Shown here in pieces: positions 1 through 12,500 of a stretch of 64,000 nucleotides of DNA. This DNA is from Bolinopsis microptera (Eukaryota; Ctenophora; Tentaculata; Lobata; Bolinopsidae). The notes below the pieces were generated by a model. The model was not told where the DNA came from, searched no databases, and was given only the letters and a program-made list of their open reading frames with translations. The DNA lies in contig NC_087072.1 of the NCBI RefSeq assembly GCF_026151205.1, positions 16,445,669-16,509,668 of the forward strand, in the 5' to 3' direction. The position numbers were made by a program, and so were the translations under genes. Positions within the stretch are counted from its first letter, which is position 1. Each line of letters starts with the position of its first letter.

Positions 1-2
1 TC

Positions 3-854
3 TACAATAAGTACAAGTTGGCCTCTATTAAAGCAAAATGTACTGACGACATCAGCAGAAACCTGGACATTCTCTGCCAGAAAGGAGCATCGTCATGGCT
101 TACCGCTTTACCGCTGGAGGAATTCCACTATACGTTATCAAAGCAGGAATTTTCCGACGCCGTCCTGATGAGATATAAACACCCAATCAGAGACAGACCG
201 CAGATATGTGCATGCTCTAAAGCGAACACCATAGACCATGCACTATCCTGTGCTATGGGAGGTTACAGGGATATGCGGCACAACCAGATCCGCGACCTAG
301 AAGCCAGTCTCCTGGAAGAGGTATGCAAAGACGTTCGGACAGAACCAAAATTGCTACCTCTTACAGGAGAAACCTTCAAACTCAAGACGACTAACACCCG
401 ACCAGATGCAAGGCTGGACATCACGGCAAGGGGGGTCTGGAACACCGTGGACAAGACGTTTTTCGACGTTCGAGTCTTTCATGACGGGAATAAAAGCAAC
501 AGTGGGCCCATTGACAAAGTGTTTCAGAAACACGAGACTGAAAAGAAACGAACATATAACAGCCGGGTCCTGGAAGTGGAGAAAAGCACATTTACACCCC
601 TCGTTTTCTCCACCAGCGGAAGCATGGGGAAAGAGGCTGAAGCTTTCCATAAGAGAATCGCAACACTCATATCAAACAAAAGGGGAACACCCTATAGTGA
701 TACGATTTCTCACATACGCCGAAAACTCCGCTTCTCAATCCTCCGCACAACCCTCGCCGCCATCCGAGGACACAGAGGAAGAGCAGTCCAATGGTGCGAC
801 GACACGAACAGCGACATCAACCTCATACCAGGATGGACTAGTAATATGTGTTGA
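3..854 (+). CDS. C-terminal part of a retroelement protein (zinc knuckle and PD-(D/E)XK-like nuclease), 5' end outside the window
   Basis: The frame is open from the window edge to a TGA at 852-854, so only the last about 280 residues are seen. They carry a knuckle-like cluster, CACSKANTIDHALSC, followed by RHNQIRD, then a PD-(D/E)XK-like pattern: RPDARLDI, about 20 residues later FFDVRVFH, then a Lys/Glu-rich stretch ending in a Tyr. A knuckle followed by a restriction-like nuclease is the C-terminal layout of R2-type non-LTR retrotransposons; the assignment is inferred because the reverse transcriptase lies outside. A possible polyadenylation signal AATAAA is at 927-932. The tail is probably an insertion just upstream of the receptor fragment at 960. 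No stop or frameshift interrupts it, so it may be fairly young. Confidence 0.6.
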   Translation, partial: YNKYKLASIKAKCTDDISRNLDILCQKGASSWLTALPLEEFHYTLSKQEFSDAVLMRYKHPIRDRPQICACSKANTIDHALSCAMGGYRDMRHNQIRDLEASLLEEVCKDVRTEPKLLPLTGETFKLKTTNTRPDARLDITARGVWNTVDKTFFDVRVFHDGNKSNSGPIDKVFQKHETEKKRTYNSRVLEVEKSTFTPLVFSTSGSMGKEAEAFHKRIATLISNKRGTPYSDTISHIRRKLRFSILRTTLAAIRGHRGRAVQWCDDTNSDINLIPGWTSNMC

Positions 855-959
855 TATTATCTTTATATTTTCAAATTGTATTGTATATAATAATTTTACA
901 CTTTGACCGTTGGGAGCGGTACCGTCAATAAATTCGATTAATCCTCAGGTTCTACGCAG

Positions 960-1617
960 TGCCTAGCCTAATAATGTGCTCGTTCGGCTGCCTCTCTCAA
1001 GTGACGACCTCTGCCCTGGCCATCGTCCGTATGATCTCAATATTCTGCCCATTTCTCCACATCCCCCAGGGGGTGTTCCTCTCCTACATCACTCTCTACT
1101 CCTTGCTTATGGCTGTCAACAACTTCGGGTTTGCTTTCTGTCAGTTTTTGGAACTCACCCCTTCGGTACGTTACATTATTATTCTCACGGTGGACTGTTG
1201 CTACTGGTTGAACATCGCTCAGTGTATCCTGGGAATAGTAGCTTCATTTTTGACCACAGGCAGAATCTTCTCCAAGAGAGGAGCTGAGGCTGACTCGAGA
1301 ACAAGAAGCTGCTGGATCATCCTTATCATGAATCTTCCTTACTGCCTGTCAGCCATCAACTTTATCTATCCAAGACTAATCTAGCAAGATATGGATATGT
1401 TTATCTGACCTTCGTCATCGTACCGTGTTTCACGTCCATGTTGAATCCGATAGTTGTTGTATTTCTTAACCATAAGATCAGAGTATTCACATGGTCGTTG
1501 CTACAAGGAAATGGCGTACGCGTGGGTCCCGAGTATGAAACAAACTCCTCCAGGGTGACTACACGGATGAAGAGCAGAGAGGAGGGAAACCGGAAGCCAT
1601 TCAAGTGCATACTGTAA
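960..1617 (+). pseudogene. 7TM (rhodopsin-class) receptor fragment, TM3-TM7, one-base frameshift
   Basis: An exon-like stretch starts after an acceptor (TTCTACGCAG, ending at 959). It encodes five hydrophobic helices: TM3 ending in ALAIVRMISIFCPF (Arg in the DRY position), TM4, TM5, TM6 (WIILIMNLPYCLSAINF) and TM7 (TFVIVPCFTSMLNPIVVVF, with NPxxV in place of NPxxY). The first frame hits a stop at 1382-1384. The homologous reading continues in the next frame from about 1370 (KTNLARYGY) through TM7 and a basic tail to TAA at 1615-1617. Loss of one base near 1366-1372 explains this; a sequencing error is the alternative. No exon for TM1-TM2 is present upstream, where a retroelement tail sits instead, so the gene is at least truncated in this window. 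Confidence 0.6.
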
Positions 1618-2539
1618 ATAGCCGAGGACCATTAGTGAAATATTAATGAGGTTGACTTCCACTCTTCCAGCAGCGATTTTCGATAAGCGGACCGAATACC
1701 TACCCGGACCCCCAAACTGTATACTCCTGATAGAGATTCGTTCCAGTGGGAAATAGGAATCGAGTCCGTTTGGAGGACTGAATATCTACCACTATGGTTA
1801 CTGTAATAACCATATTAAACGGTATATGTGAACGTCAGCATGCAGGACACTAGACAGATTTTATCCGTATTTGGTATTAACTATTATCAAGTGTACTTAT
1901 TAAATGTTTATGAGCCATTAGACCCTCTGGGCTCTGACCCTACCAGCTACCAGCTATACCTATACGCCGCGTGAGGTGTCACGTGACACGATACAAGATG
2001 CAGTCTTTGACCCTAGCTATAAGACGTTACGTAACGTGTTACATGATTGGAAATATTGAATGTGACTATCTCTCATTCACTTGCTTTGAAGAAGCCAACA
2101 CATACGAAAAGCAATTTCTTATGAAAGGAGCAATTTCTTATCTAAGGATACCTTTTATACAACTCGATTAATTAATGAACTTAAATCCGGCCAGCATTGA
2201 TGAGATCCCACGATGGCACGATTTCTTCATAGCTCATCATTGACAGGGCTAGCTATGATTTGTCAAAGGATGATTGTGTATTGTTTATTGGAATTTAATT
2301 TTGTTCATCGTTTTATCTTGCTACACGATGCATATCCTTTTTACGCGCGAAAAAGTATATGCAAGTTTTAATTGTGTCTTATCGTATATATTTGATAATG
2401 AAACTGAAAGCTGTTTTATCCTATTTTGATCAAAGTATTTACGTGCTGCTTATATATATTTATCAAACAAACAAGCGTGCTTAATCAATTTTTACATACA
2501 CTGGAACAATTTGAGATTTTTTCTAAAACATTTAAGGAT
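1618..2539. other. Intergenic, nothing recognised
   Basis: AT-rich sequence with short, unconvincing frames only. No exon with splice-site support, no RNA gene and no clear repeat was seen. Confidence 0.5.
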
Positions 2540-3390
2540 TCTAAGTCTCTTGGCCTAACTGGACGGATGGCCTAACGCCTAAAACCATGAATTAGGCCAT
2601 GAGACCAGTTAGGTCAAGCGACCGTTTTGAGGTCTGATGGCCTAATACTACTTTAGATCAGAGTTTAGGCCACCAGTCCACTTAAGGTCGCATATAACTG
2701 GACTGAGTGGACGGATGGCCTACAGTGTGATGCGAACCGTTTGATATATTCGATATTTTGTTGCAATGAAATATGTTATTGATTTGATTATCATAAATTA
2801 ATTCTATTTTAATAAGCTTGTTGTATCACTATCTAATTCTAAATAAACATATATACAGTGTGGGCCAAAAGTCAGTACACATACGTTGGGTCTTATACCT
2901 CCGCCGTGTTTTATATTTGAGAGTTGTTGCTTTGCAGATGGCATACTGTACCTACTTGTGCACCCCGACGCGCACAGATGGGACCTCCTTTGGACGTTTT
3001 TATTGCTTATTCTGATAGGAAACCTTTTGTAGCCGAATGAAAATTATAATTTTTTATTAGACTTATCAATAATGATACAGTCCGCTTTTAAATTGTTTAA
3101 TTTACATGTACAATAAAAATGTTGTGTCTTTACGTTATGTAAGTTTGACAAAGCAATAGTTTAAATAAGTATCTTTGTAAAAAGATTCACAAAAAAATAG
3201 AAATTTTGGTGATTGAAACAGTCATAACTTGAGTAATTTTTATAGTAGAATCATGAAAATCTTTCTAGCCGATATCTGTGAAAATTGCCAACGCGCTGGT
3301 TTTAAAAGCCGCGCACAAATGACACATTTGCGTTTGATTGTACGAACGAAACTGTTTGCGGAGTAAAATTCTAATTCTGCTTGTATTATT
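2540..3390 (+). repeat. Composite dispersed repeat, copy 1 (forward)
   Basis: The left part repeats the motif GGCCTAACTGGAC / GGATGGCCTAA in both orientations (2546-2730). The right part (about 2960-3390) begins with GATGGGACCTCCTTTGGACG. The same two parts occur in the same order, reverse-complemented, at 20400-21110, so they move or duplicate as one unit. No open frame or terminal inverted repeat was found, so the class is unknown; a non-autonomous DNA transposon is a guess. Confidence 0.6.
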
Positions 3391-3396
3391 GCGTGA

Positions 3397-4806
3397 CGTC
3401 AAATAAAAGAAAACACACTGGAAAAAGATGATGTTAAAAGAAGTCTTAAATTGCTGAAAAGTAAATACATTATTTGTAGTATCGACAAAGCTTCTGGTAA
3501 TTTTTCATTTATTTGTAAAAAGTTTTATGTAAAAACTCTTGTCAATGAAATGGGTTTTGATCCTAATACTCTAGAATGTATAGGTAATGATACATATAAA
3601 CCCTGTAGCGAAGACGAGACTCATTATGTCAATAAAATATCTGAGAGTCTAAAGGAGAGATTTAATGTACAAGTTGAAGATAAAAACTTGCGACTAGCAC
3701 GCATCTTCTGGAACCCTAAGCTTCATAAGAACCCTTACAAGGCGAGGTTCATTGCAGGTGCCCGTTTTTGCGTTACGAAACAACTTAACGTCCAAGTTAA
3801 CTGTTGTCTGAAACTTTTGAGGAAATACTTCAAGAAATACTGCGAGGCAATCTACAACAACAGCGGTATAAACATGTTTTGGAGCATAGATTCCTCAAGT
3901 GAATTCCTTGAAGCTATCAAAAATAGCGATGTTTATAATATACAAGTATATGATTTTACTACTCTTTATACCAGATTAGACTTGATTGAAGTAGAGAATA
4001 TGATTAATGAAGTTGTTGATTTAATATTTTCAGACCGTAATAGATATATTTGTATTTCTAAAAGAGACAGTAATACATGTTTCTTTTCCAATAAAACCTA
4101 TGATTCTCATGCCTGCTTTAGTCAAGATGACCTAAAAGAGGCTGTTAAATTTATTATTTATAACACTTATGTCGTCTTCGGTGGGATTGTATTCATACAA
4201 ACCAAGGGTATTCCTATGGGTGGAAATTCAAGTTCCCCTATAGCTGATCTCACTGTTGGCAAAAAGGAATTTAATTATATGAAACGTTTACTTCAGGAAA
4301 AGAAAATGGGATTAGCAAAGATATTATCCAATAATAAACGATATGTTGACGATTTATCTATTATTAACTACCTTTACTTTCATAAATTGATTAAAGATAT
4401 TTATCCTAATTCATTGGAGATGGAGCGAGCTGGTTCCAATAATAAAATCATTAACTACCTTGATTTAAATATTAATATTTCCACAGAAGGACTAGAAATA
4501 TCAGTGTATAACAAAACTGATGATTTTAATTTTCATGTTGTATCCCTTACATTTCCTCACAGTAACATCCCAACCGAGGTTGGCTACAACGTTTTTTCAA
4601 GTCAAGTTCTTAGATATGGTAATGTTTGCACTAGATTGGATATCTTTACCTCCCATCTTCACAAAATATTCAAAATTCTAATTGATAGAGGATATAGCCG
4701 TGATAGACTGATTAAAGGCATTAAACGTTGTCTGAGGAAATATGATAACGTTTTCAGGAAGTTCGGTATTCTAGATGACCGTAACATTATTAAAGAACTC
4801 CCCTGA
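3397..4806 (+). CDS. Penelope-like element reverse transcriptase, no GIY-YIG domain seen
   Basis: A single open frame of about 469 codons ends in TGA at 4804-4806; it is open from 3397 and no ATG defines the start. Motifs in order: the N-terminal DKASGNFSFICKKFY block, WNPKLHKNPYKARFIAG (the PKxHK...R block), YDFTTLYTRLDL (first catalytic Asp), GIPMGGNSSSPIADL, RYVDDLSIIN (catalytic YVDD) and NYLDLNI. This order is that of Penelope-like reverse transcriptases. Such elements usually carry a GIY-YIG endonuclease after or before the polymerase. Here the protein stops soon after a basic RGYSRDRLIKGIKRC stretch, and none is visible downstream. The frame is uninterrupted, so this may be an endonuclease-minus type or a copy that lost its ends. 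Confidence 0.8.
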   Translation, partial: RQIKENTLEKDDVKRSLKLLKSKYIICSIDKASGNFSFICKKFYVKTLVNEMGFDPNTLECIGNDTYKPCSEDETHYVNKISESLKERFNVQVEDKNLRLARIFWNPKLHKNPYKARFIAGARFCVTKQLNVQVNCCLKLLRKYFKKYCEAIYNNSGINMFWSIDSSSEFLEAIKNSDVYNIQVYDFTTLYTRLDLIEVENMINEVVDLIFSDRNRYICISKRDSNTCFFSNKTYDSHACFSQDDLKEAVKFIIYNTYVVFGGIVFIQTKGIPMGGNSSSPIADLTVGKKEFNYMKRLLQEKKMGLAKILSNNKRYVDDLSIINYLYFHKLIKDIYPNSLEMERAGSNNKIINYLDLNINISTEGLEISVYNKTDDFNFHVVSLTFPHSNIPTEVGYNVFSSQVLRYGNVCTRLDIFTSHLHKIFKILIDRGYSRDRLIKGIKRCLRKYDNVFRKFGILDDRNIIKELP

Positions 4807-5904
4807 TATCTTTTGATTTATTGAAACACGGGTACTAACTCTGCTAAACTGAACAAATTCTGAAACTTAGGTGAATAAGTGTACAACGTGCTAAACCGAA
4901 GTTCAGACTGACCAGTGAAAATGGGCGAGCGTACCAAGTGTCATTTTAATTAGAAGTTTTAGTCAGTGATTTATTATTGAAGCTTGTAATTACAATATCT
5001 AATGCTCCTATAAATACTTTAATTAATTGTTTGTCCCGTTATTCTTTTTCCTTCCTCTTTTCCTTGTCATCCCCTTTAGTTTTAAGATTCTTGCTATAAA
5101 TGGCTACAGCTAACACTATTAATGCTAAGTACCAAACAACAAGTGGGAGGTGGATCGTTGGTACCATTAAATCGATTTAACACCGCAATTCCAGTCGCAA
5201 GCCTGGGACCACTACTAGCATAGTCACAACATCTACAAAGCTGCCATATAGCCTGACTGACAATTTTCTCGACTGACTGACAATGTTTCTTCTTTTTCCC
5301 CATTTAGAATACAAAGATTAGTACATTTTAGCTTATGATTAATATTATATTTTTACCTATAGTTTACTTAGATTTGACATTAGTTGTGGTCGCGAACTTT
5401 CTTCTCACCTTTGGTTTTTTGTCTTGGAGAGCATCATTGTATAGCCAATACACAATACCTTCATTATTCCATTGTATAGTTTATTCTTTCATCTAAACTT
5501 GATTAGACCATAATTATAAGACTCTTAGCTGTTAGCCTACCGTTCGCGAGGAGGGCTAAAATAATATATCTGGTATAACTTACATTTTGAAACTGGGACT
5601 GAAGGTCGGGGTGTTACTATTTCATATTTTGTTTTATTTGGTTGTTATTTCCATTTTATTATTATTCATAAATTTTAACGTTTAACTTTAACAAGCAAGT
5701 TTGGACGCCAGAAAAGACTGTGGACTAATTGATCACTCGGTAAGTTTTTGGTTATTTGTACCTTTTTATCATGTAACAACATTTTGATTTCAGCAAATTT
5801 TAGTTAAAGAGTAAATCAAAGTTTTAGTTAACAAGTTACCAATTATTGAACTCAACTACACTTAGATTCGGTGTTTAGGATTATATTAGTTAATATTTCC
5901 CGCG
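4807..5904. other. Downstream of the Penelope-like frame, nothing recognised
   Basis: AT-rich sequence with scattered stops in all frames. It could include the 3' untranslated part of the Penelope-like element, but no GIY-YIG remnant, terminal repeat or telomere-like repeat was recognised. Confidence 0.4.
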
Positions 5905-6396
5905 TTGGCAGCCGTTATAGTAGTAACACTAATACCATCACTAATACTATTTTCGACACCTTTCTGTGATGAAGATAATCATATTACATTAGACAAGTTC
6001 AAGAAACCATACAATGACGTTTTAGTAAAGCACCTTTTCGATGCGTTTCAGGGTATTGTTGTATATAAGGAACTCTTTTTAAAAGCGACAACAATGGAGG
6101 AAATAAAAAGTGGCAAGATTAATTCTCAGAAATCAGTAATTCAGTTGCAAGGGGAACTCTTGGACATTAAGATTAAAGAGCTAGATTCAGTCCAGGGAAC
6201 TGTTGAAACCGCTGTAGAAAATACTGTTCAAGCTGAGATTAGGTCTTACAGTGCTGCTGTGTCAAAAAACTCCCCCAGCTCTGCCTCCACGGCAGAGAAC
6301 TTGAAGAAAGATAAATTAAATTCAATTTCAGCAATGGCCAATTGGCTGACTATAAGGTCATGGCCTGAACAAACAGGCACATTTCTAGACAAATAA
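5905..6396 (+). CDS. Uncharacterised frame, possibly a retroelement ORF1 remnant
   Basis: About 163 codons open to a TAA at 6394-6396, starting at a non-ATG codon. The N-terminal third is hydrophobic (VIVVTLIPSLILF). The middle is a charged, helix-prone segment (QLQGELLDIKIKELDSVQG), and the end is Ser/Lys-rich. A coiled-coil-like segment followed by SYSAAVSKN resembles ORF1 proteins of some LINEs, but no nucleic-acid-binding motif is present. It may equally be a chance frame. It lies just downstream of the Penelope-like element and just beyond the 3' end of the minus-strand gene. Confidence 0.2.
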   Translation: MAAVIVVTLIPSLILFSTPFCDEDNHITLDKFKKPYNDVLVKHLFDAFQGIVVYKELFLKATTMEEIKSGKINSQKSVIQLQGELLDIKIKELDSVQGTVETAVENTVQAEIRSYSAAVSKNSPSSASTAENLKKDKLNSISAMANWLTIRSWPEQTGTFLDK

Positions 6397-6586
6397 TTTT
6401 AGTGAGATTTAAATACCCACGGATCAAGGAATAGAAAATTTCTTGTAAATTGTAGGAATCAAATGGTTAGTAAGGTTAAAATCATTTATTCCATAAAAAA
6501 CACAGTCACGACTTGACCTTAATTCTGTGACTTGAACAAACATTTTACTCTGGAAAAGTCAACCAATTAGTGTCTAAACGTGTCTT

Positions 6587-9500
6587 TTAGCATTCCTCGT
6601 TAGCTTTATGGTTGCCTGCAGCTCGTACGGGAAGGGCTCCCCGTGGTGGTTCATGTAAACGTCTAGGGATTGCCTGCAACATGTAAGAGTATTAGTGTGG
6701 CCGTTGGTCTTACACAAATTCACCCGTAGGGCGCTTGGTAGATTTATTAAACGAATATGAATACAGTAGAATACTAAAATTTGCGTGATCTTATAAAATT
6801 TTGGTATGCGTAATAATGCTTTTAGTTTACATATTTTAGTTTTAATAATGAATAAATAATGACTGTAGTCTTCACTTAAATATTCGCAGTCTTAATTTGT
6901 GCTTTGTTTACCTCTTTGTTTTTGTTCGAGCCTTTTATTAAATCGAAGTTACAGTTCACGAGGTTGATCCTTTGGGAGATATTAAATCCTGTCATAGGAA
7001 TTGGGTAAATCGAATCGTCCTCCTGAATAGGGCTTAGCAGTCCCACGAAAGCTGGCTCCTTCTTTATTTTGAGGGCAACTGTCAAGTGTGCAAGGGAACC
7101 CTCTACCTCGTATACGGATGCGGTCTGGGCTCCATGGTGATGCTGCCTGAGTAAAGGTGATAGTTGGTTTGCAAGACGTCATTAAATCTAAGTAATGTGT
7201 TTTAATGTGCATACTCATTGTTCATTACCTTAAGGTCAGTGTACTTAAATCGTACCTGTGGAGTATACCATGGAAATTTTCCGTGTCTATGCTTGAGATG
7301 GCCCTCGCTGCATAGCCATTAGGGCATGCTCCGTACAGCTGCACACGAGCTTGGATTGCCGCTAACGTTGCTTCAAAAAGTTCCTGCGATTATTGCATGA
7401 ACTTGAAATAAGTACCGATTACAATTTGATTTCTCATTAAAACTCATTAATCTATACCGAAATCATTATCTTATCCCAATTGCCAGCTAACCAGTCTGAA
7501 ACCTACCACTGGCATTCCTTTTTTTTGTGGGATTCCGCTGTCAATCATCCCCTGGTCCTGATCGTCTTTAAACAAAGGAAGCGTGGATCCTAAAGGTGGA
7601 AATTTTGTTGTGTTCACGAAACCCATCAATGTGTTCCAGAGGGTTAGCCAGCTTTTCAGACGATTTTCAGCTGTTATGTGGCGGTCATCAACGGATATAA
7701 GGTAATCATAACATTGTTGGGCCCAGTCAGCTTCGTTGTAGAACCTAAATGAACCATATAACTATAAGTAAATTGTTATACCATGTCAAAGTTCTCAGAT
7801 TTTTGAACGTTAGGTTCGACTAACTATTATTCGACGTCAATACATCTCCTTATTTGCAGGACAAGTTTTGGGTGGTTGTTTTATGCGTACTTCCAGTTAG
7901 TTAAAAAATTTCGTCTTACCCATTCTCTCTCATGACACACTGTACTTTCGGGGAAAAGAATGTCCGTGTTTGCCGGATAGACATTTGGTCCTTTCCTCCC
8001 GCATCTAACATGGATCTAGTGAGGTTAGTGGCTGGTCGATGAGTCACTGGGTCTTTGGTATCTGCTGCTACTTGCCAGGCTGTCGGATTTACTCCAGGGA
8101 TTCTTCCCGAGTACGTGAACGTCCTCAGCCTGTTTGTTATTGCTTCATTTATGAAAATATGGGAATTTACAAATATATTTGCTTTCAATGTAACCAAAAA
8201 TATATTCCTCCCACTCTTCTAAGTTAGTAGAAACAAGTATCTGAATGTTTACAATGTTACGTGCCCTACGTGATCAGATAAACGTAAACCTGTTCAAGTT
8301 GTGGGTATAGTCAAGAAGACTCCAGAGGGGTTTGTCACAGACTTGTGGAGGGTTGTAGAATACAACCCCAAACAATTTGTTCATTTCTTCGTGGTATTCA
8401 TTTTTGTTTAGGAAACTATCGTACTTCTCTCCGAACGTCATGTACGCTAGTTCCTGTCTCCAAACCGCAACTCGCTGGACAGGGTAGTGCTTGTCTATCA
8501 GAGACCTGCAATTTCAATTGTTTACCAGCTCTAAATCCACACCAAAAAGTTGTTTTTTCGTGTCGATAAGAATTTTAGTGTCCGGATTTTAGTATATGGC
8601 ACTAAAATATTCAATCGTATAATATGAACTATCAATTGACTCACCGATATCGTTGTGGCAAACTAGAATTAACTCCTTTTAGTCTTTCTTGGCAGTTGAT
8701 CCTAAAAAATATCCTTGACTTGAGCACAGTAGCGATTATATTTGATTGTGAGTACAATTTAAACAACTGACGCCAAGCTTCTTTTTAAAAGAATATTGCT
8801 TGTTTTATGTCGCTCACCTAAGTTGTGTAACTTTTTCAAGTGCTAGTAACGTCAGTCTTGGAACCTTAGATGTCTGTTCCCTTTGTTTTTCTCTCTCCAG
8901 ATAAAACTTGTTTCTCACTTCCTCTACAGTTTTAAGCTCTTTGACTGTTTTCCAGTGCTGTTTGGCAAGCTGGATTAAAGTTTGAGGTTCTCCTTTCATT
9001 CCAGTCGTCACTCTAGGGTGACTTTTGCCGTCAAAGGATGAGGCTACAACGTCAAGACCACGCCTTTTCAGCTCGTTGAGAACGTACTCGGTAACCGCTT
9101 TGTCGATTTCACATCCCAAGTCAGTGGCAGCAGGATACCAAAATACTGGAAGTGAAAACATGACATTTGTAGTTATTTGAATATTTCGATCGGAATATTG
9201 AGCAATTTCAAATCGAAACTTATGAATAATACATGTTAAAATCTAGAATATTCTCCAAAATGTATTATTCTTACTTGGAAAATATGTCACGTCACTTGCT
9301 TCCCTCATTACGTCTGCTAAGGTGTAGATCATAATAGTGCAAGCTTTTATCAGCGTGTAGCTGTATGCATCTTCTCGACTTTGTCTCAATGCTTCAATTA
9401 GAAACGTGCCACTAAGACCTGTTTGGGTTAATGATGTTCGTAATGAAACATAGTATGAAATTATATTTAGTTACATAAATATACTATTTAATGAAACTGT

Positions 9501-12500
9501 CATTTAAGGACTCAAATTTTAAAATAGGTGATTTAATTCTTCTCTTATTTTAACCTAATCTATCAACAATTGTTGTTGGGCAGAAATTGTAGTTTGAGTT
9601 TCTGCATGGTAGAACATCTCCTCGAGAGAAGGTAAGTAGTGGAAAATCCCCCATGTGTCGAGCTTCCTTTACAAGCTCCTCTAGTTTAGATCGCAGATCC
9701 CTGATTGATTTGGGCAAGCTTTTCTTTATCTCCTTAATGCCCTGTTAGTATAGTGACAATGGGTTAAGAACCAGAAGTTAGCTGTTAATTGTGTAGGCAA
9801 AATTCGGAATAATGTGCTCTTGTCTTATTTACGAATATCATTGAATTAGCTATTAATAAAAGTTTTACTACATACCTCTACTCCAGAACAGAAATATTGC
9901 CTGATAACTTGTAAGACCTCTTTTAGGATATTTGGTTTTATTTCCACTTCCCATACGCGCATGAAACAATCGAACCGGTCGATTTCAACAACAATTCCTT
10001 TTGGTGGTTTGAAAGGATCTTCTGCATACTGTAAGATAAAATGATTGCTACAATCTTTTATTAAACTGTTTATCACAATGAGCTGAACTTTGATTTGAAC
10101 CAAGAATTAACAATTCATTTATCATTAACATTAATTATTCGCCAAACTTTTTACTTAAAAACTTTGTTTGGAGCTCTAACCTGACGTTATATTACAAAGC
10201 AGTATAATTGAATCTATTGAACGAATTGTAAATACCTGCAGGAATGCTGCCATCTGACAGTATAGCATAGCTAAGTCCTCAGCCCTTGGGGTCTCCTTAT
10301 AGGCATCTGTCTTCGTTATGTGGATTGAAGCCTTTATGACCGGATTCTCTACAGAGCCGACCATCGAAGCGTCTGCGTGAGCCACAAAACCTGGCCCACT
10401 TAATGCGTCTTTTCTAATAACACCTGAACGAACTCTATTCATTTTTGTCACTTCTAATAGAAAGGTTTTTGATTAAAATATTTCCCGCACACACTACTGT
10501 CAACATAAAAGACAATCTTACCAAGCCCCTCCTGGATGAGCACTAGATCTTGATAATACTCTGGCATCACTAGATGTGTAAGGGTTGTTACAGCTTGTTT
10601 TCTCTGCTCAGAGAATATTTCTGAGTCGTCAAAAAGATGTGAGTCGTTGATATCTCCCACGGATTCATCCTGAATATTGCTCTTGATTGATATTCGAATA
10701 TTTTTAACCTACTACCGCGCCGTACCAGCTAATTCGATTTCATTGAAATTTAAACTCACAATAAAGAATATAATAGTGAGATATAAATAAAAATTAATCT
10801 AAACAATTTAATCTAACATAAACACAGTTTCCTGGAGAAGAACATAAACAATCGGTAAATCATAGACATGTATCCAGCATTAATAGTTTAAGTTATGTAT
10901 CTGAGCATTTTTAGATTTACCTCGTCTTGATCTTGTACCGGCGTATTTATATGTTGAACACTGGCTGCTTCAGCCACTGTTCGGAAACCCAATGCAGCAG
11001 GTACTTGACTCTTCTTCAACAATGCGTTGTTAATTGTTGAAGTAAACTGTACGGATGTCTCAGATAAATATCTCATGTCGCTGCAAATAAGGCAATAAAC
11101 ATTCAACGCCTTAATGAGTAAATTTAGTGTAAAAAGGGCGTTAAATAATTTAGTTTATTTAAAAAAATTTTTAACATGAGTAAGGGAATCATGTATTGAG
11201 TAAGGGAATCATGTATTGCCTTTTTAATCTTAGTTTATGAGAGTTAAATTCAGTGATGGTTAGTGTCTCGCGATTTTGCATACATTTCATTAAATCAACA
11301 ATCAAAGATTGCACACGAACCAACTTTGGTAAAATTTGATATCATTTGGATAGAAACTAGAATTATTACTTACTTATCTCCGTTAATGTTGTGAGGGTTT
11401 AAGAGGTAATATGGTCGCGACCGTATATCCTTGAGATTTACTGCATAACTTATCATCGCACCAGATTTGTACCGACGGTGTTCTAAAATGTATTTTATTT
11501 ACCAAGATAAAAACTTCATTTTATTGGTTAATCTAAATTTAAAACGATCAAGTTAATATTTATCCGTTTTTTCTCAAATATATTGTGGTTACACAATTAT
11601 AACAAGAATAAAAGTAAATTTGCTTTTATCGAAATTACTTCTCTATGGGAGTAAGGAATGGTCAGAAGATGTGATGGTCCCGTCTCGTTTGACAAAACTC
11701 AACATATAATATTAAATGGCAATCAGCAAAGTTCTCATAGATGCTCAAATATAAGAAAAATGAATTGAATTTTTTAATGTGAATAAACTTTATCTACATA
11801 TATCTTCAGAACAGTTGAAGATGGCGGCTTCAAGTTACTTTATAGGGCTGGATTTGTCTGATAGCGGTTAGTTTAAATAGTTATACACTTTTTTATACCT
11901 CTCAACATTCTCAAATCGTTGTTTAAACTTTTTAAAATATATTTGTTAAGATTATGATTGATGAATAATTTATATTTTATGTTACTGGTTATTAATGCCT
12001 CATCAAAATATTTTCCAGGACTTCAAGACGAGTCGCGGTAAGCCACATTTATAAACTATTGAGAGTAAATTTATAAGACAAACCTGCATACTCTTGCCGT
12101 TTTGCAAGCTGTCTCGAATATAGATACGCCGATTTTGAGTCACCGTCATCTGCCTTCCGTTTTAGGTTTCTCATGTAGCCTGTGCTACGTTGCTCTAAAG
12201 CCTCTGATTCATTATTATAGTCGAATTCTTCAAGACAGTACTCTGTTGGAAAGTATTTGATTTACTGACTATGATTTTTAACTCAATGAAATTGAATTTT
12301 TGTACAAAGCACATGCTTATGCAATTCAGGCCAGGTAAACTCCAATATGAAACTGTATTACCAAGAAAAGTCTAATAATAAATTTTATTGCAATACGAAC
12401 AAACCTGTAAAATCAGAGGGGTACAGATAGGTAGGAACCAATACAGAATTTAATTTCCCCATCCTCTCAAGGTGAGCAAACTCTTTCTGCTTCACTTTCT

